The notes beneath the pieces were generated by a model. That model was not told the origin of the DNA. It searched no databases and saw nothing but the letters and a program-made list of their open reading frames with translations. This document shows, piece after piece, positions 1-10,730 of a stretch of DNA of 64,000 bases. Numbering within the stretch: position 1 is the first letter of the stretch; each line of letters opens with the position of its first letter. The position numbers and the translations under genes are program-made. The stretch lies in the NCBI GenBank assembly GCA_030765525.1, contig JAVCCK010000035.1, positions 1 through 64,000 on the forward strand, written 5' to 3'. The DNA is from Candidatus Lernaella stagnicola (GTDB lineage Bacteria > Lernaellota > Lernaellaia > Lernaellales > Lernaellaceae).

Positions 1-230
1 CGTCCCGTCATTCCCGCGTAGGAAGGATTGTCGGCACCACGGACGCCGCCGCTTTTGTATCCTTTCGTCCCGTCATTCCCGCGTAGGAAGGATTGTCGGC
101 ACCACGGACGCCGCCGCTTTTACATCCTTTCGTCCCGTCATTCCCGCGTAGGAAGGATTGTCGGCAACAAGGACGCCGCCGCTTTTACATCCTTTCGTCC
201 CGTCATTCCCGCGTAGGCGGGAAACCAGGA
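1..230. repeat. 65-bp tandem repeat, 3 full copies plus a partial copy
   Basis: A 65-bp unit starts at 1, 66, 131 and 196. The copies differ at only a few positions. Each begins CGTCCCGTCATTCCCGCGTA. The first three continue with GGAAGGATT; the last continues with GGCGGGAA, which completes the palindrome TTCCCGCGTAGGCGGGAA typical of REP-like intergenic elements. The array therefore looks like a REP half-site captured in a tandem duplication. It may extend left of the window. Confidence 0.85.
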
Positions 231-421
231 AAAAATGAAAAAACCCAGGGACATGTACTTGTTACGTGTCCCGTTTTTTACGAATCGGCGGGGAGGCTGT
301 GCGGCTGAGCCGTGCGTTCACCCGACCAGAGGCGCAAAATTCGGGTGGTCGGCCCGCCACAACGTTGATTTCCTTCATCGATGTCATTCGCCCGGGAACG
401 AGTCCTTCGACGGAGCAAACA
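231..421. other. Intergenic stretch without a supported gene
   Basis: Between the tandem repeats and the signal-peptide-coding fragment at 422 I see no convincing gene. Short open frames overlap on both strands without recognisable protein features. Confidence 0.5.
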
Positions 422-1476
422 ATGCGTTCGATGGTTAAATACTGTGTCCTCGGAATTTCCGTGTTCGTGTGCGCCGCGGTCCTACTTTTCTTATTTGCGA
501 AACCCGTATTCGCCGATGATGATACAGTGCCGGGGCCGCCGGCAGAGCCCATACCACTACCGATGGTTCGTATCTCGAGGAATAGTCTGTCCTCATTTAA
601 TATGGAAATACGGGATCAAAAATATGGCGCCGTCAACTTGAAACAGCCGACGGTCAGCATGCATCTGCACAGGAATTAGTTGCGGCGGGAAACGGTGATG
701 CGACGGTCATTGGCGGCACAAAAAATAATGGTGATGAAATGGTGCGAAGATGGCGCATATGGAGGTATCGCGGGGACGGTACAATTTCATGGTTCAAAGC
801 GTGTAATATTGCGACCTGCGTGTGGAGTGTCGAAGTCGGCGCGGCACTTGCCGGCCCTGATGGGCGAACAGTATTTCAGTTCAGTTGTAGTGGGGACGAC
901 AACGAGTTAGTGATTGTAGATAACGTAGGCGAGATTGAGTGGGGAGGATCCATTGCGCTCCCGCGTTATTCCGCCAAACTAACCTCGAGAAATAATAGTG
1001 ATGAGTTCTTGCTGGTCGAGAATATGGCAAGAAAAATAATAGCTACTAAGTACGCCTTTGATGGTACGAAAAAATGGAGTGTAGGATATCAGCCACAAGA
1101 ATTAGGGGGCGTCAAATCGGTGTACCTGGAAGACGCGGTCGCAGGGGCGAACGACGACTGGTGGGCTTACGGCTTTATCTCGTGGTACGAATACCCACAT
1201 TTATGTGACGCGGACACTCGGTACTTCGCTGTACGCCTGAGTCGCGAAGGCAAGATACTGGCCGATACCGAATGGACGTATGATATCGAGAAGAACGACG
1301 ATTTGGAGGGTGATTTCGCCGTGCGCGTATCCAGCGGCTCGCAAATCATTGTCATCACCAACGAAGAAACACCGGATGATGACGATGACAATAACGACGA
1401 CGAATCGCCCGACGGCGCAAACGCTTCGGACGACGATGACGACAACGACGAAGGCTGCGGCTGCTCGTTATTCTAG
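422..1476 (+). pseudogene. Secreted acidic protein gene, apparently frameshifted
   Basis: The frame from ATG 422 encodes a clear signal peptide (MRSMVKYC, hydrophobic core, KPVFA cleavage site, then DDD) but stops at 677-679. A different frame, open from about 601 to 1476 and with its first ATG only at 739, encodes a beta-rich protein with Trp- and Gly-containing segments (GDGTISWF, FDGTKKWSV). It ends in two Asp/Asn-rich tracts and a GCGCSLF tail. In the second frame, stops at 583-585 and 598-600 separate it from the signal-peptide part, so one frameshift does not rejoin them. The simplest reading is one exported protein gene broken by several mutations. Sequencing error, or two separate genes with the second starting at 739, remain possible. 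The function is unknown. Confidence 0.5.
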
Positions 1477-1607
1477 ATATACGTGAGACCTACCAGCGAT
1501 TGCCTAGCGTGCGGGATTGGCGAATTAATACTATCGAAAGACGAATGCGGGTCGGCGAATCGCGAGCCGTGATGCAATGGCGTTGAAGACGCCGGTGAAA
1601 CGGTTGC

Positions 1608-1955
1608 TCAGTAGCACATCTTTTCGGCCGGGCGCCGTTCGGGGACTTCCTGGGTTTGGCGGTTGCCTTCAACGACGAGGCGGTGAACGAAGAGGCCGCA
1701 GTAGCATTGGCCGTATTCTTCAATGTCGGGTTCGGAGTAGTCGCAGGGGCAGATGATGTCGCGGTCGTTGTCGAAGTCTTCGGACGAGAGGCGGCACGGG
1801 CAGCTAGGATGCCCATAGCGCTGCTTATTTTTCCAGAGGCCGTCGATCAAGGGACGGACGATGTCGGCATTCGGGTTGAAGTGCAGTCCTTTGCGCTCAG
1901 CGATTTGTTTAAACAACTCGAAAAGATCGGCGGCGCTCTTTGGTTTCTTGCTCAT
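1608..1955 (-). CDS. Ferredoxin-thioredoxin reductase catalytic subunit-like protein
   Basis: 115 residues. Three Cys pairs are present: CPC (52-54), CPC (69-71) and CYC (84-86). They match the 4Fe-4S ligands and redox-active disulfide of the catalytic chain of ferredoxin:thioredoxin reductase, an enzyme that passes ferredoxin electrons to a protein disulfide. The plant-type enzyme has CHC in the third pair; here the His is Tyr, and the spacing between the second and third pairs is longer. ATG 1955-1953 overlaps the TGA of the upstream glutaredoxin in an ATGA junction, so the two are probably translated together. The likely role is cytosolic thiol reduction with that glutaredoxin as partner. 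The partner is inferred from context. Confidence 0.85.
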   Translation of the reverse strand: MSKKPKSAADLFELFKQIAERKGLHFNPNADIVRPLIDGLWKNKQRYGHPSCPCRLSSEDFDNDRDIICPCDYSEPDIEEYGQCYCGLFVHRLVVEGNRQTQEVPERRPAEKMCY

Positions 1956-2221
1956 TCTTGTCTCCCGAAAACCTGTCTTACTTCGTCTGGATTCGTGCCG
2001 ATGAGTATCACTTCGCCGGCCTCGATGATGGGGAAAGAGACGATCGGGTGATACTTGCGGAAGTTATCGATTATCTTGATGCGCTCTTCCCGCGGCATGG
2101 TATCGACGGCCACCAGGTCGTAATCGATCCCAAGCTGGTCGAGATACTCTTTCACACGGCGGCAGCGGGGGCACGTCGTGATAATGTAAACAGTCGGGCG
2201 TTGCGCGGACGTTTCTGTCAT
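1952..2221 (-). CDS. Glutaredoxin-family protein
   Basis: 89 residues from ATG 2221, preceded by AAAGGAAAAGGAAA as ribosome binding site. A longer frame upstream adds only basic residues and is less likely. The thioredoxin fold starts with a beta strand (TVYIITT) and a CPRC active site (17-20); classic glutaredoxins have CPYC. The cis-proline region FPII follows near residue 63. The protein resembles NrdH and small glutaredoxin-like proteins of anaerobes. It overlaps by 4 nt the downstream ferredoxin-thioredoxin reductase-like gene, so the pair may form a ferredoxin-driven thiol relay. Confidence 0.85.
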   Translation of the reverse strand: MTETSAQRPTVYIITTCPRCRRVKEYLDQLGIDYDLVAVDTMPREERIKIIDNFRKYHPIVSFPIIEAGEVILIGTNPDEVRQVFGRQE

Positions 2222-2318
2222 TTCCTTTTCCTTTATTTCGCGACGAATCGGCCCGATAGTAGACAAGGCAAAAGGCTATTGTCAATCAAGCGAATCTTCG
2301 CCGATTATCCCGACCACA

Positions 2319-3530
2319 TTATTCCGGCCAAAAAACGTCCGTTTCGACTTCTTCCGGATAGCGGTTTTCCAGCAAGTAGTCTTCGTAGCGAACGTCCTCG
2401 GCCACAAAACGCTTGAAGAAAGCCGTTACGTATCCGGCGGAAACCTGATTAGCCAAGGCGACCGGGATGTGCGTGGGCACGTCGCAACCGCGCTCGGGGC
2501 CGCGAAACATCTCGGGCACCAGGGAACACGCATCCGTTGCGCTGTAGTGGCTGCCGCGCAGAAGGTTGATGTGCAATTTGTAATCGGCCTCCGCCATGTC
2601 GAAGGCGCGGCGGGTCGCCTCGTTGCCGATGCCGACGATTTCGTCGAACTCGGATTGCAGCATCAAAAAGGGCTTGTTGAACGAGTGTGGGTACCACGGC
2701 AAGAAGATCGGGTTGAGCGGCGCGATGGCGTCAATAAAGGGATGGATGGCGCCCGCCTGCATCGTGGTCAAGCCGCCGTAGCTGTGACCGGTCATGCCGA
2801 CGTGAGAAAAGTCGATCGGCGGTACGAGGCTGATGTCGCCGCTTTCTGCTGGCAGGTTTTGCATCGTGTCGTACACGAACTGGATATCCACCAGGCGGTC
2901 GTACACGCCGGCAAGCGTGGACAGCGGGTTGAGGATTACGACTTGCTCGTCGGGAATATTGGTGAAGATGGCGTTGGCGTAATGGTCCGGTGAGACAACG
3001 ACGAAGCCGTGACTGGCCAGGTGTTCGCAGAGCGTGAAATTTTGGAAGCGAATGGCCGAGAGCCCGTGGCTGAAAATGATCAACGGGAAAGGTTGGTCGA
3101 GTACGATAGGCGGCGCGTCACGTCCGGCCTTGGTGACAAGCCCCATGACCTCCGGCAGCAGGTCGCCGTAAATCGCGTCCATGACTCCCTGCGCCCATTT
3201 GGGAATCGGACCGACCATGTCCATCGTCGTATTCGTATCGCCGGGTCCCGCGGCGGGGTACCACACTTCGACGGGCAGGGTGCGAGGCATATCGCCCCAC
3301 ACTTCCCACCGGCTTTCATCGATGAACATTAAGGTCGTCACGCCGACGTCATAGGGCCCCAGCTCCTCCGGCGGGAAGAAGTCGGTCAGTTCGGCCCAGG
3401 GTGTGGAAAGGTCGACGCTACTGGAGTCTTCCTGGTTGTTGGTATCATCGCTACCGCAACCCGCAACGGTTAATACGAGAAGTAGAAATCCAAGGAGAAC
3501 GCGCGGGAAGCGAAACCGTGAATATTTCAT
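2319..3530 (-). CDS. Lipoprotein alpha/beta hydrolase (PAF-acetylhydrolase / dienelactone hydrolase-like)
   Basis: 403 residues from ATG 3530, with GAGGCG upstream. The N-terminus is a lipoprotein signal (hydrophobic segment, then VAGCGSDD), so the enzyme is probably anchored in the envelope. The hydrolase part begins at VEVWYPA, has the oxyanion-side motif FSHGL and the nucleophile elbow GHSYGG, and keeps a late Asp (QSEFDE) and His (RGSHYS) that could complete the triad. This pattern fits COG4188 and platelet-activating-factor acetylhydrolase-like esterases. The substrate is not predictable. It is transcribed divergently from the response regulator at 3731. Confidence 0.85.
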   Translation of the reverse strand: MKYSRFRFPRVLLGFLLLVLTVAGCGSDDTNNQEDSSSVDLSTPWAELTDFFPPEELGPYDVGVTTLMFIDESRWEVWGDMPRTLPVEVWYPAAGPGDTNTTMDMVGPIPKWAQGVMDAIYGDLLPEVMGLVTKAGRDAPPIVLDQPFPLIIFSHGLSAIRFQNFTLCEHLASHGFVVVSPDHYANAIFTNIPDEQVVILNPLSTLAGVYDRLVDIQFVYDTMQNLPAESGDISLVPPIDFSHVGMTGHSYGGLTTMQAGAIHPFIDAIAPLNPIFLPWYPHSFNKPFLMLQSEFDEIVGIGNEATRRAFDMAEADYKLHINLLRGSHYSATDACSLVPEMFRGPERGCDVPTHIPVALANQVSAGYVTAFFKRFVAEDVRYEDYLLENRYPEEVETDVFWPE

Positions 3531-3730
3531 CGTGCTTCGCCTCTCAATAATGATTATCCGCACCATAGCGAGGGAGACGGGATCTCCGCAAGCCGTTTTG
3601 TTGAAATTCCCGCGAAAAAACGATGGGTCGAGCACCTGCCGGTCCAGAACAATCAAGGTTTGTACACCTCGACCGGATTGCCCGCCGGGAACGCCGGTGG
3701 TACAAAGCGCGATACACTTTTGGTAAGGAC

Positions 3731-4112
3731 ATGCCGGCAAAACGACGAAAAAAACGTATCCTCGTCATTGAGGACGATGAGATCACGCGGGAGATGTTGC
3801 AGCGAACGTTAAGCCGCGCGGGCTTTCGTGTCTCCACCGCGCCAAACGGATTGAAACTGGTATCGAGCCTCAATGTGTCGAAACCCGATTTGATTCTGTT
3901 GGATGTAATGATGAGTTGGGTCAACGGGATTGAGTTGTGTCGGTTGATCGGTCGCATTCGCGAATACCGCGACGTACCGGTGATTTTTGTCAGTGGTCAC
4001 TCGGATGCCAAGACGATTGAGGAGTGCAAGGCGGCCGGCGGTGTGGAATTCATCGCGAAACCTATTGATCTTGCGCTTCTTATCAGTGCGGTGAAAAAGT
4101 ATTTAGGGATCG

Positions 4113-4126
<14 letters not shown>
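3731..4126 (+). CDS. Single-domain response regulator (CheY-like receiver)
   Basis: 131 residues from ATG 3731, with TAAGGA just upstream. One receiver domain fills the protein. The acidic pair D15/D16 lies in VIEDD, the phospho-acceptor is D58 in LLDVM, the switch residue is S87 in FVSGH, and the conserved lysine is K110 in IAKP. There is no output domain, so it must act by protein contact or in a phosphorelay. No histidine kinase is adjacent. The 3' end overlaps the most likely start region of the uppP gene. Confidence 0.9.
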
Positions 4127-5959
<1,833 letters not shown>

Positions 5960-5983
5960 CGGCAGGGAAGGACCGGAAACCTT

Positions 5984-6916
5984 GTGAATATCGCAGTCAC
6001 CGGAGCAGGCGGTTTCGTCGGCGCGCACTTGTGCGCGCATCTGGCCGCGTGCGGCGATCGCATCACCGCGACCGACCGAGACGCCCCGGCTCGGGACCGC
6101 TGCCAAAACGAAGCCCTTGACGTGACCGACGCGGCGGCCGTCGACCGCTTTTTTGCCGCGCAGCGATTCGACGCTGTTTTGCACTTGGCGGCGATTGCCT
6201 TCGTGCCGGAAGCCGAACGGGATCCGGCAACGGCCATGCACGTCAACGTGGGCGGCACGGCCAATGTGTTACATGCCGTGGCGAAACACCAAGACAAAGC
6301 CCGCGTGCTGGTCATTTCGTCGGCCGAAGTGTACGGAGCGCCGGCGGCGGAAGAGATGCCGATCACCGAGGAGTTTGCCGTACGGCCCGTTCATGCCTAC
6401 GCGTTCAGCAAGTGGCTGGCTGAGCAGTACGCTCGTTTCGTGGCTGACCGTGAGGATATCGATCTGCTAATCGCACGGCCTTTTTCGCATATCGGGCCGG
6501 GCCAGCGGCCCGTGTTCGCCGCGGCAAGTTTCGCCAAGCAACTGGCCGAGATCGCCGCAGGCCGCCAGGAGCCGATCATTCGCGTGGGAGATCTCTCGGC
6601 CAAGCGGGATGTGGCCGACGTTCGCGACGTGGTGCGGGCGTATCGCCTGGCGCTGGAAAAACTGCCGAACGGGGCGGTTTTCAACGTTTGCAGTGGCAAA
6701 GAAAGGGCGATTGGCGACATTCTAAACGATTTGATCGAACTCGCGGGGATCGAGGTGAGGGTTGAGGTCGACGAGTCTCGTTTACGCGCCCATGATATCC
6801 CGGTGATACGCGGCGCGCACGAGTATTTAACGCGCTTTACGGGTTGGCAGCCCGAGATCACCTGGCGGCAAACGCTGACGGACTTGTTCCAGGCGTGGCG
6901 GCTGGGCGAAGGATGA
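5984..6916 (+). CDS. NAD-dependent epimerase/reductase, likely GDP-4-keto-6-deoxymannose reductase
   Basis: 310 residues from GTG 5984. Extended SDR protein with cofactor motif GAGGFVG (7-13), HLAAIAFVPEA after the fourth strand, SSAEVYG, and catalytic YAFSK. The HLAA..FVPE pattern and position directly after gmd fit GDP-6-deoxy-D-mannose reductase (Rmd), which would yield GDP-D-rhamnose. GDP-fucose synthase is less likely on these motifs. The product sugar cannot be fixed from sequence alone. Confidence 0.8.
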   Translation: MNIAVTGAGGFVGAHLCAHLAACGDRITATDRDAPARDRCQNEALDVTDAAAVDRFFAAQRFDAVLHLAAIAFVPEAERDPATAMHVNVGGTANVLHAVAKHQDKARVLVISSAEVYGAPAAEEMPITEEFAVRPVHAYAFSKWLAEQYARFVADREDIDLLIARPFSHIGPGQRPVFAAASFAKQLAEIAAGRQEPIIRVGDLSAKRDVADVRDVVRAYRLALEKLPNGAVFNVCSGKERAIGDILNDLIELAGIEVRVEVDESRLRAHDIPVIRGAHEYLTRFTGWQPEITWRQTLTDLFQAWRLGEG

Positions 6917-6924
6917 GCTAACAA

Positions 6925-6946
6925 CAAGAAAATACTAATTTTCTTG
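6925..6946. terminator. AT-rich 9-bp hairpin after the GDP-sugar genes
   Basis: CAAGAAAAT (6925-6933) and ATTTTCTTG (6938-6946) form a perfect 9-bp inverted repeat with a 4-nt loop, 9 nt after the stop at 6916. No T-run follows, so it may be a weak terminator, a transcript-stabilising hairpin, or an operator for the gene at 6988. Confidence 0.4.
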
Positions 6947-6987
6947 GTAAACAACGCCGATGAGTTAACATCACATCGGGGGATCGT

Positions 6988-8574
6988 GTGAGCAACGAGA
7001 CGGAGAAAAAGGAATTGAACCGTCCCGAGGGGGCCGCTGCAGGCGTCGAAGCTGACGCCGGCGCAGCGAAAGCCGCGGATTCCGACAAGCGGAAGTCGGA
7101 GGCGCCGGCCCAAGCGAAGCGGCCGCCGCCCGTCGGCAACCGCGCGGCTGAAGTGATCGTACAGCGCGGTCTCAACGACTTACGGGCGACGGTGCAGGTC
7201 ATTCCACCCACCGGTAACGGCCAACACGTTAACATCGAAAAATTGCGGAAGGCGCTGGCCGATAAAAAAGTCATCCACGGCATCGACGAAGAAGCGCTGG
7301 CACGAATCGTTGCCGAAAGAAGCTACGCTCAGGTCCTTACCGTAGCCCACGGCGACGTGCCGCAAGACGGTCTCGACGCGCAACTTGTGTATCACTACGA
7401 CAAGCTTATCGAGCGCCAGGACAGCAGCCTGGATAACCTGGGCCAGGTTAACTACAAGGAATTGGGCAACATAATCAGCGCCGATCCCGAGACGTTGCTG
7501 TTGGAAAAAATCCCGCCGACCGAGGGGGAACCCGGGCAAACGGTGACCGGCAAGCCGATTCGGCAGATCAAAGGCAAAGATCTTAAGATCCGTTGCGGCA
7601 AAGGGGTTCGCGTCGACCCGTCGGGGTTGAAATGGTTCAGCGAGATCGCCGGACAAGTGATTTACCGCAACGACCAGATCAGCATCGAAAACGTGCTCGA
7701 GGTCGAGAACGTCGACTCCGAAACGGGGAATGTTCATTTCAAGGGGACGGTCATCGTCAAGGGCATTGTCGAGGACGGCTTTGTCATCGATACGACGGCG
7801 GATATTCGTATCATGGGTAGTGTGGGTGCGGCAAAGCTGACGGCGCGCGGCGATATCGCCGTGGTCGGCGGTGTGTTCGGCAAGGGGCAGGCGGTAATTA
7901 CCACGACCGAGGGGTCGATCTATGTGAGGTTTTCACAGGACGCACGATTGCGCGCCGCTCGCCACATTGTAATTGAAGAGTATTCGCGCAATAGCACGTT
8001 GCGAGCCGGCCACACGATTCACGTGGTTAACCAAAATCCGAACCGGGGCCGAATTTTGGGCGGCAGCGCCTCGGCGATCGACGAGATTCACGCCAACAAC
8101 ATCGGCGGCGAGATGGAAATCGCCACGCGGATCATGGTGGGTATTTCGAAAGAGGACGTGGACCGTATCAACGAGTTAGAGACGGCGATACAAAAGCGTT
8201 TTGAAAACCTCGAAAAATTGAACAAGAGCGTGTTCATTATCCAGCGTGAAAAGGCTGCCAAGGGCGTGCAACTTGATGAGCGACGACAGGAAATATACAC
8301 GCGATTGCTGGATCTTCTGACTGCCTTGCGCGAAAACGCACGCTACGGCATTCTGGAGTTAGTGGAACTGTACCGCAGCGTTTATGCCCACAGGAAAAGC
8401 TACTTGCACGTCAACAACCAAATATTCCCCAACGTCGACATCAATATTCAGTTGGCGACAATGGTGGTGCGCAAACCAATCACCTTCGCTTCGCTTTCCA
8501 ACAACGAGAACGAGGTTAACGTGATGCCCTTTAGGGACCATGACAATGTCAATTCCGAAACTGACGAAGGATGA
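6988..8574 (+). CDS. FapA-like protein (DUF342)
   Basis: 528 residues from GTG 6988. The N-terminal 50 residues are a low-complexity Ala/Glu/Lys segment. A linker and FapA N-terminal-like region follow. From about residue 190 there is the right-handed beta-helical FapA core, with regular Gly/Val-rich turns (VHFKGTVIVKGIVEDGF, ARGDIAVVGGVFGKG). The C-terminus (about 390-450) is helical and likely coiled coil. The family was named from polar flagellar assembly in Vibrio, but many members occur without flagella. No flagellar genes are seen here. It overlaps the following pentapeptide-repeat gene. Confidence 0.85.
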   Translation: MSNETEKKELNRPEGAAAGVEADAGAAKAADSDKRKSEAPAQAKRPPPVGNRAAEVIVQRGLNDLRATVQVIPPTGNGQHVNIEKLRKALADKKVIHGIDEEALARIVAERSYAQVLTVAHGDVPQDGLDAQLVYHYDKLIERQDSSLDNLGQVNYKELGNIISADPETLLLEKIPPTEGEPGQTVTGKPIRQIKGKDLKIRCGKGVRVDPSGLKWFSEIAGQVIYRNDQISIENVLEVENVDSETGNVHFKGTVIVKGIVEDGFVIDTTADIRIMGSVGAAKLTARGDIAVVGGVFGKGQAVITTTEGSIYVRFSQDARLRAARHIVIEEYSRNSTLRAGHTIHVVNQNPNRGRILGGSASAIDEIHANNIGGEMEIATRIMVGISKEDVDRINELETAIQKRFENLEKLNKSVFIIQREKAAKGVQLDERRQEIYTRLLDLLTALRENARYGILELVELYRSVYAHRKSYLHVNNQIFPNVDINIQLATMVVRKPITFASLSNNENEVNVMPFRDHDNVNSETDEG

Positions 8575-9295
8575 CGTCAAGGCGCATCTGGAGAGCGAAA
8601 AATCGCTCCGGAAAGTCGACCTGAGCGGCCTGTTTCTGGAGAAACTGGACCTAAATGGCGTCAGCTTCCACGGCAGCGTTTTGCACATGACCCAATTCCA
8701 CCATTGCGTATTGGATGAGGCCAATTTCGAAGGCGTCGTCGTTACTCGGGCTTGCTTCAGCCACTGCCAGCTTACCGGCGCGATTTTTACCGGTGCGCGA
8801 GGCGCCGGCGCGATTTTCGAGGAATGCGAAATGACCGGCGCGAAATTTGACAAAGCACAATTCGAGCGAGCGGCTCTGTTGCGGTGCAACTGCCGTGAGT
8901 CGACGTTTGCCGCCGCGCGGATGCGGCATGCGTTGTTGGACGGCGGCGATTTTAGCGGCTGCGATTTCAGTAAATGCGTCATGGCCCTGGTGACAATTCA
9001 GAACTGCCAAGTTCAGAATGCGAAGTTCGTGAGCGCCAATCTCAATTGCGCCTATCTGGCCGAACTTGATTTGACCGGCAGCGATTTTTCGCAATCGCGG
9101 CTCGTCGCCTGCAATATGGCCCGCTCTACGTTGCAGGGTTGCGAATTTGCCAAAGCCATGCTCATCGGCACGAACCTGGCCGGCGTGGATTTGAAGGGCG
9201 TAAATTTGCAGGTTGCGTACCAAGAAGCGATCCAAACCGAGGAAGATGAATTGCCGACCGAACGGTCGGCCGAAAGCGAGGAAACGCCGCGCTAG
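8546..9295 (+). CDS. Pentapeptide-repeat protein
   Basis: 249 residues from ATG 8546, chosen because AGGGA lies 8 nt upstream; ATG 8540 is too close to it. Nearly the whole protein follows the A(D/N)LXX pentapeptide rhythm (VDLSGLFLEKLDLNG, ANLNCAYLAELDLTG), predicting a quadrilateral right-handed beta helix. Several Cys residues recur at equivalent coil positions (CVLDEANF, CNCRES). The C-terminus is acidic and disordered. The gene starts inside the end of the FapA-like gene, so the two beta-helical proteins are probably co-expressed. No catalytic motif is seen, and the function is unknown. Confidence 0.85.
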   Translation: MSIPKLTKDDVKAHLESEKSLRKVDLSGLFLEKLDLNGVSFHGSVLHMTQFHHCVLDEANFEGVVVTRACFSHCQLTGAIFTGARGAGAIFEECEMTGAKFDKAQFERAALLRCNCRESTFAAARMRHALLDGGDFSGCDFSKCVMALVTIQNCQVQNAKFVSANLNCAYLAELDLTGSDFSQSRLVACNMARSTLQGCEFAKAMLIGTNLAGVDLKGVNLQVAYQEAIQTEEDELPTERSAESEETPR

Positions 9296-9534
9296 AAACC
9301 CGCAAATACGAATTCTCGAGCTCCCTTACTTTCACAGATTGCGAACGCGCGGTTCCCGGCATTTGATCCGGCGCGGGACCGATGACTTTCCTCAACACGA
9401 TTACGACGCCTCGTAAAACATCCGTCGAACATCGCTTCTTCGTTGTTGCGGATCGCCGCGCGCCGCCGTATCGCTTATGCGGGTGAGTTTTTCGCGTACC
9501 TATGTCATCATGGCTGCAAACGGAGGGAACGACG

Positions 9535-10725
9535 GTGGCGAAATCGCTGGCTCTGAACGGCGGAATGCCGGTGCGGAAAACGCTTTTGCCCTACGGACGG
9601 CAATCGCTGGACGAGTCGGATCTCCAGGCCGTGGCGCGGGTGTTTCAGGGGGATTGGCTGACCCAGGGGCCCGCCGTGGCCAGGTTTGAGGATGCCTTCG
9701 CCGATGCCCTCGGAGCGAGATACGCGGTCGCCTTTTCCAGCGGCACCGCGGCGTTGCATAGCGCTTGTTTCGCAGCGGGATTGGGACCGGAGGACGAAGT
9801 CATTGTGCCGGCGATGACGTTCGCGGCAACGGCCAACGCGGCGCTTTTCGTCGGTGCGAAGCCGGTATTCGTCGACGTCGACGCCCGAACCGGCTTGCTG
9901 GATCCGGCCGATATCGCGCGCGTACTCTCGCCGCGCACCCGAACGGTTATCCCCGTGCATTACGCGGGGCGGCCGGTCGACATGGACGCGCTTGCGGAAG
10001 TGATCGACGGCCGGGATATCACGATTATTGAGGACGCGTGTCATGCCCTCGGCGCGATGTATCGCGGCACTCCCGCGGGGCGATTAGGCGACATGGCGTG
10101 TTTCAGTTTCCATCCTGTCAAACACATCACGACCGGCGAGGGCGGCATGGTGGTGACCGACGACGCGCAGTACGCCGAGCGGCTGCGGCTGTTTCGCAAC
10201 CACGGCATCGTGCGCGACGAGGCGGCGGTGCGGCGCGAAGGGGGCTGGCACAACGAGATGCGCGCGCTTGGCTACAACTATCGCATCACGGACATCCAGT
10301 GCGCGTTGGGCCTAAACCAGTTGCGGCGGCTGGACCAATTTCTATCGGCGCGGTTGTTTCATGCCGCGCGTTACGACACGGAGTTGGCCGACCTACCTGA
10401 GGTGACGGTGTTGCCGCAACAAGACGACTTCTTGTGCGCCTACCACTTGTATCCGTCGCTGTTCGATATGGACGCGTTATCCTGCGACAAGAAAACGCTT
10501 TTCGCGGGCCTGCGGGCCGAGGGCATCGGAGTTCAAGTGCACTATATCCCGGTGCCGCGACACCCCTATTACCGGCAGCGCGGATACGACCCGGCCGACA
10601 CGCCGGGCGCCGAAGAGTTCTTCGCGCGGGAGATTTCGTTGCCGCTATTTGCCGACATGACCGATGACGACCGCGGCGACGTGATCGCGGCGGTGCGCAA
10701 GGTCGTCACGGCATTCAGGAGGTAG
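9535..10725 (+). CDS. PseC-like DegT/DnrJ/EryC1 sugar aminotransferase
   Basis: 396 residues from GTG 9535, with GGAGGGA upstream. PLP-dependent enzyme of the DegT family. SSGTAALH binds the cofactor phosphate, IIEDACHALG contacts the ring, and the PLP lysine is in FHPVKHITTGEGG. The opening YGRQSLDESDLQAV and the GYNYRITDIQCALGL block are closest in memory to PseC, which makes UDP-4-amino-4,6-dideoxy-N-acetyl-altrosamine. Given the gmd gene nearby, a GDP-sugar (perosamine-type) substrate is an alternative. It is 5 nt from the next gene, a PIG-L deacetylase. Confidence 0.85.
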   Translation: MAKSLALNGGMPVRKTLLPYGRQSLDESDLQAVARVFQGDWLTQGPAVARFEDAFADALGARYAVAFSSGTAALHSACFAAGLGPEDEVIVPAMTFAATANAALFVGAKPVFVDVDARTGLLDPADIARVLSPRTRTVIPVHYAGRPVDMDALAEVIDGRDITIIEDACHALGAMYRGTPAGRLGDMACFSFHPVKHITTGEGGMVVTDDAQYAERLRLFRNHGIVRDEAAVRREGGWHNEMRALGYNYRITDIQCALGLNQLRRLDQFLSARLFHAARYDTELADLPEVTVLPQQDDFLCAYHLYPSLFDMDALSCDKKTLFAGLRAEGIGVQVHYIPVPRHPYYRQRGYDPADTPGAEEFFAREISLPLFADMTDDDRGDVIAAVRKVVTAFRR

Positions 10726-10730
10726 AGACG

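Noticed and set aside
1-230. CRISPR array
   Set aside because: The 65-bp units are continuous tandem copies with no unique spacers, and no cas genes are nearby.
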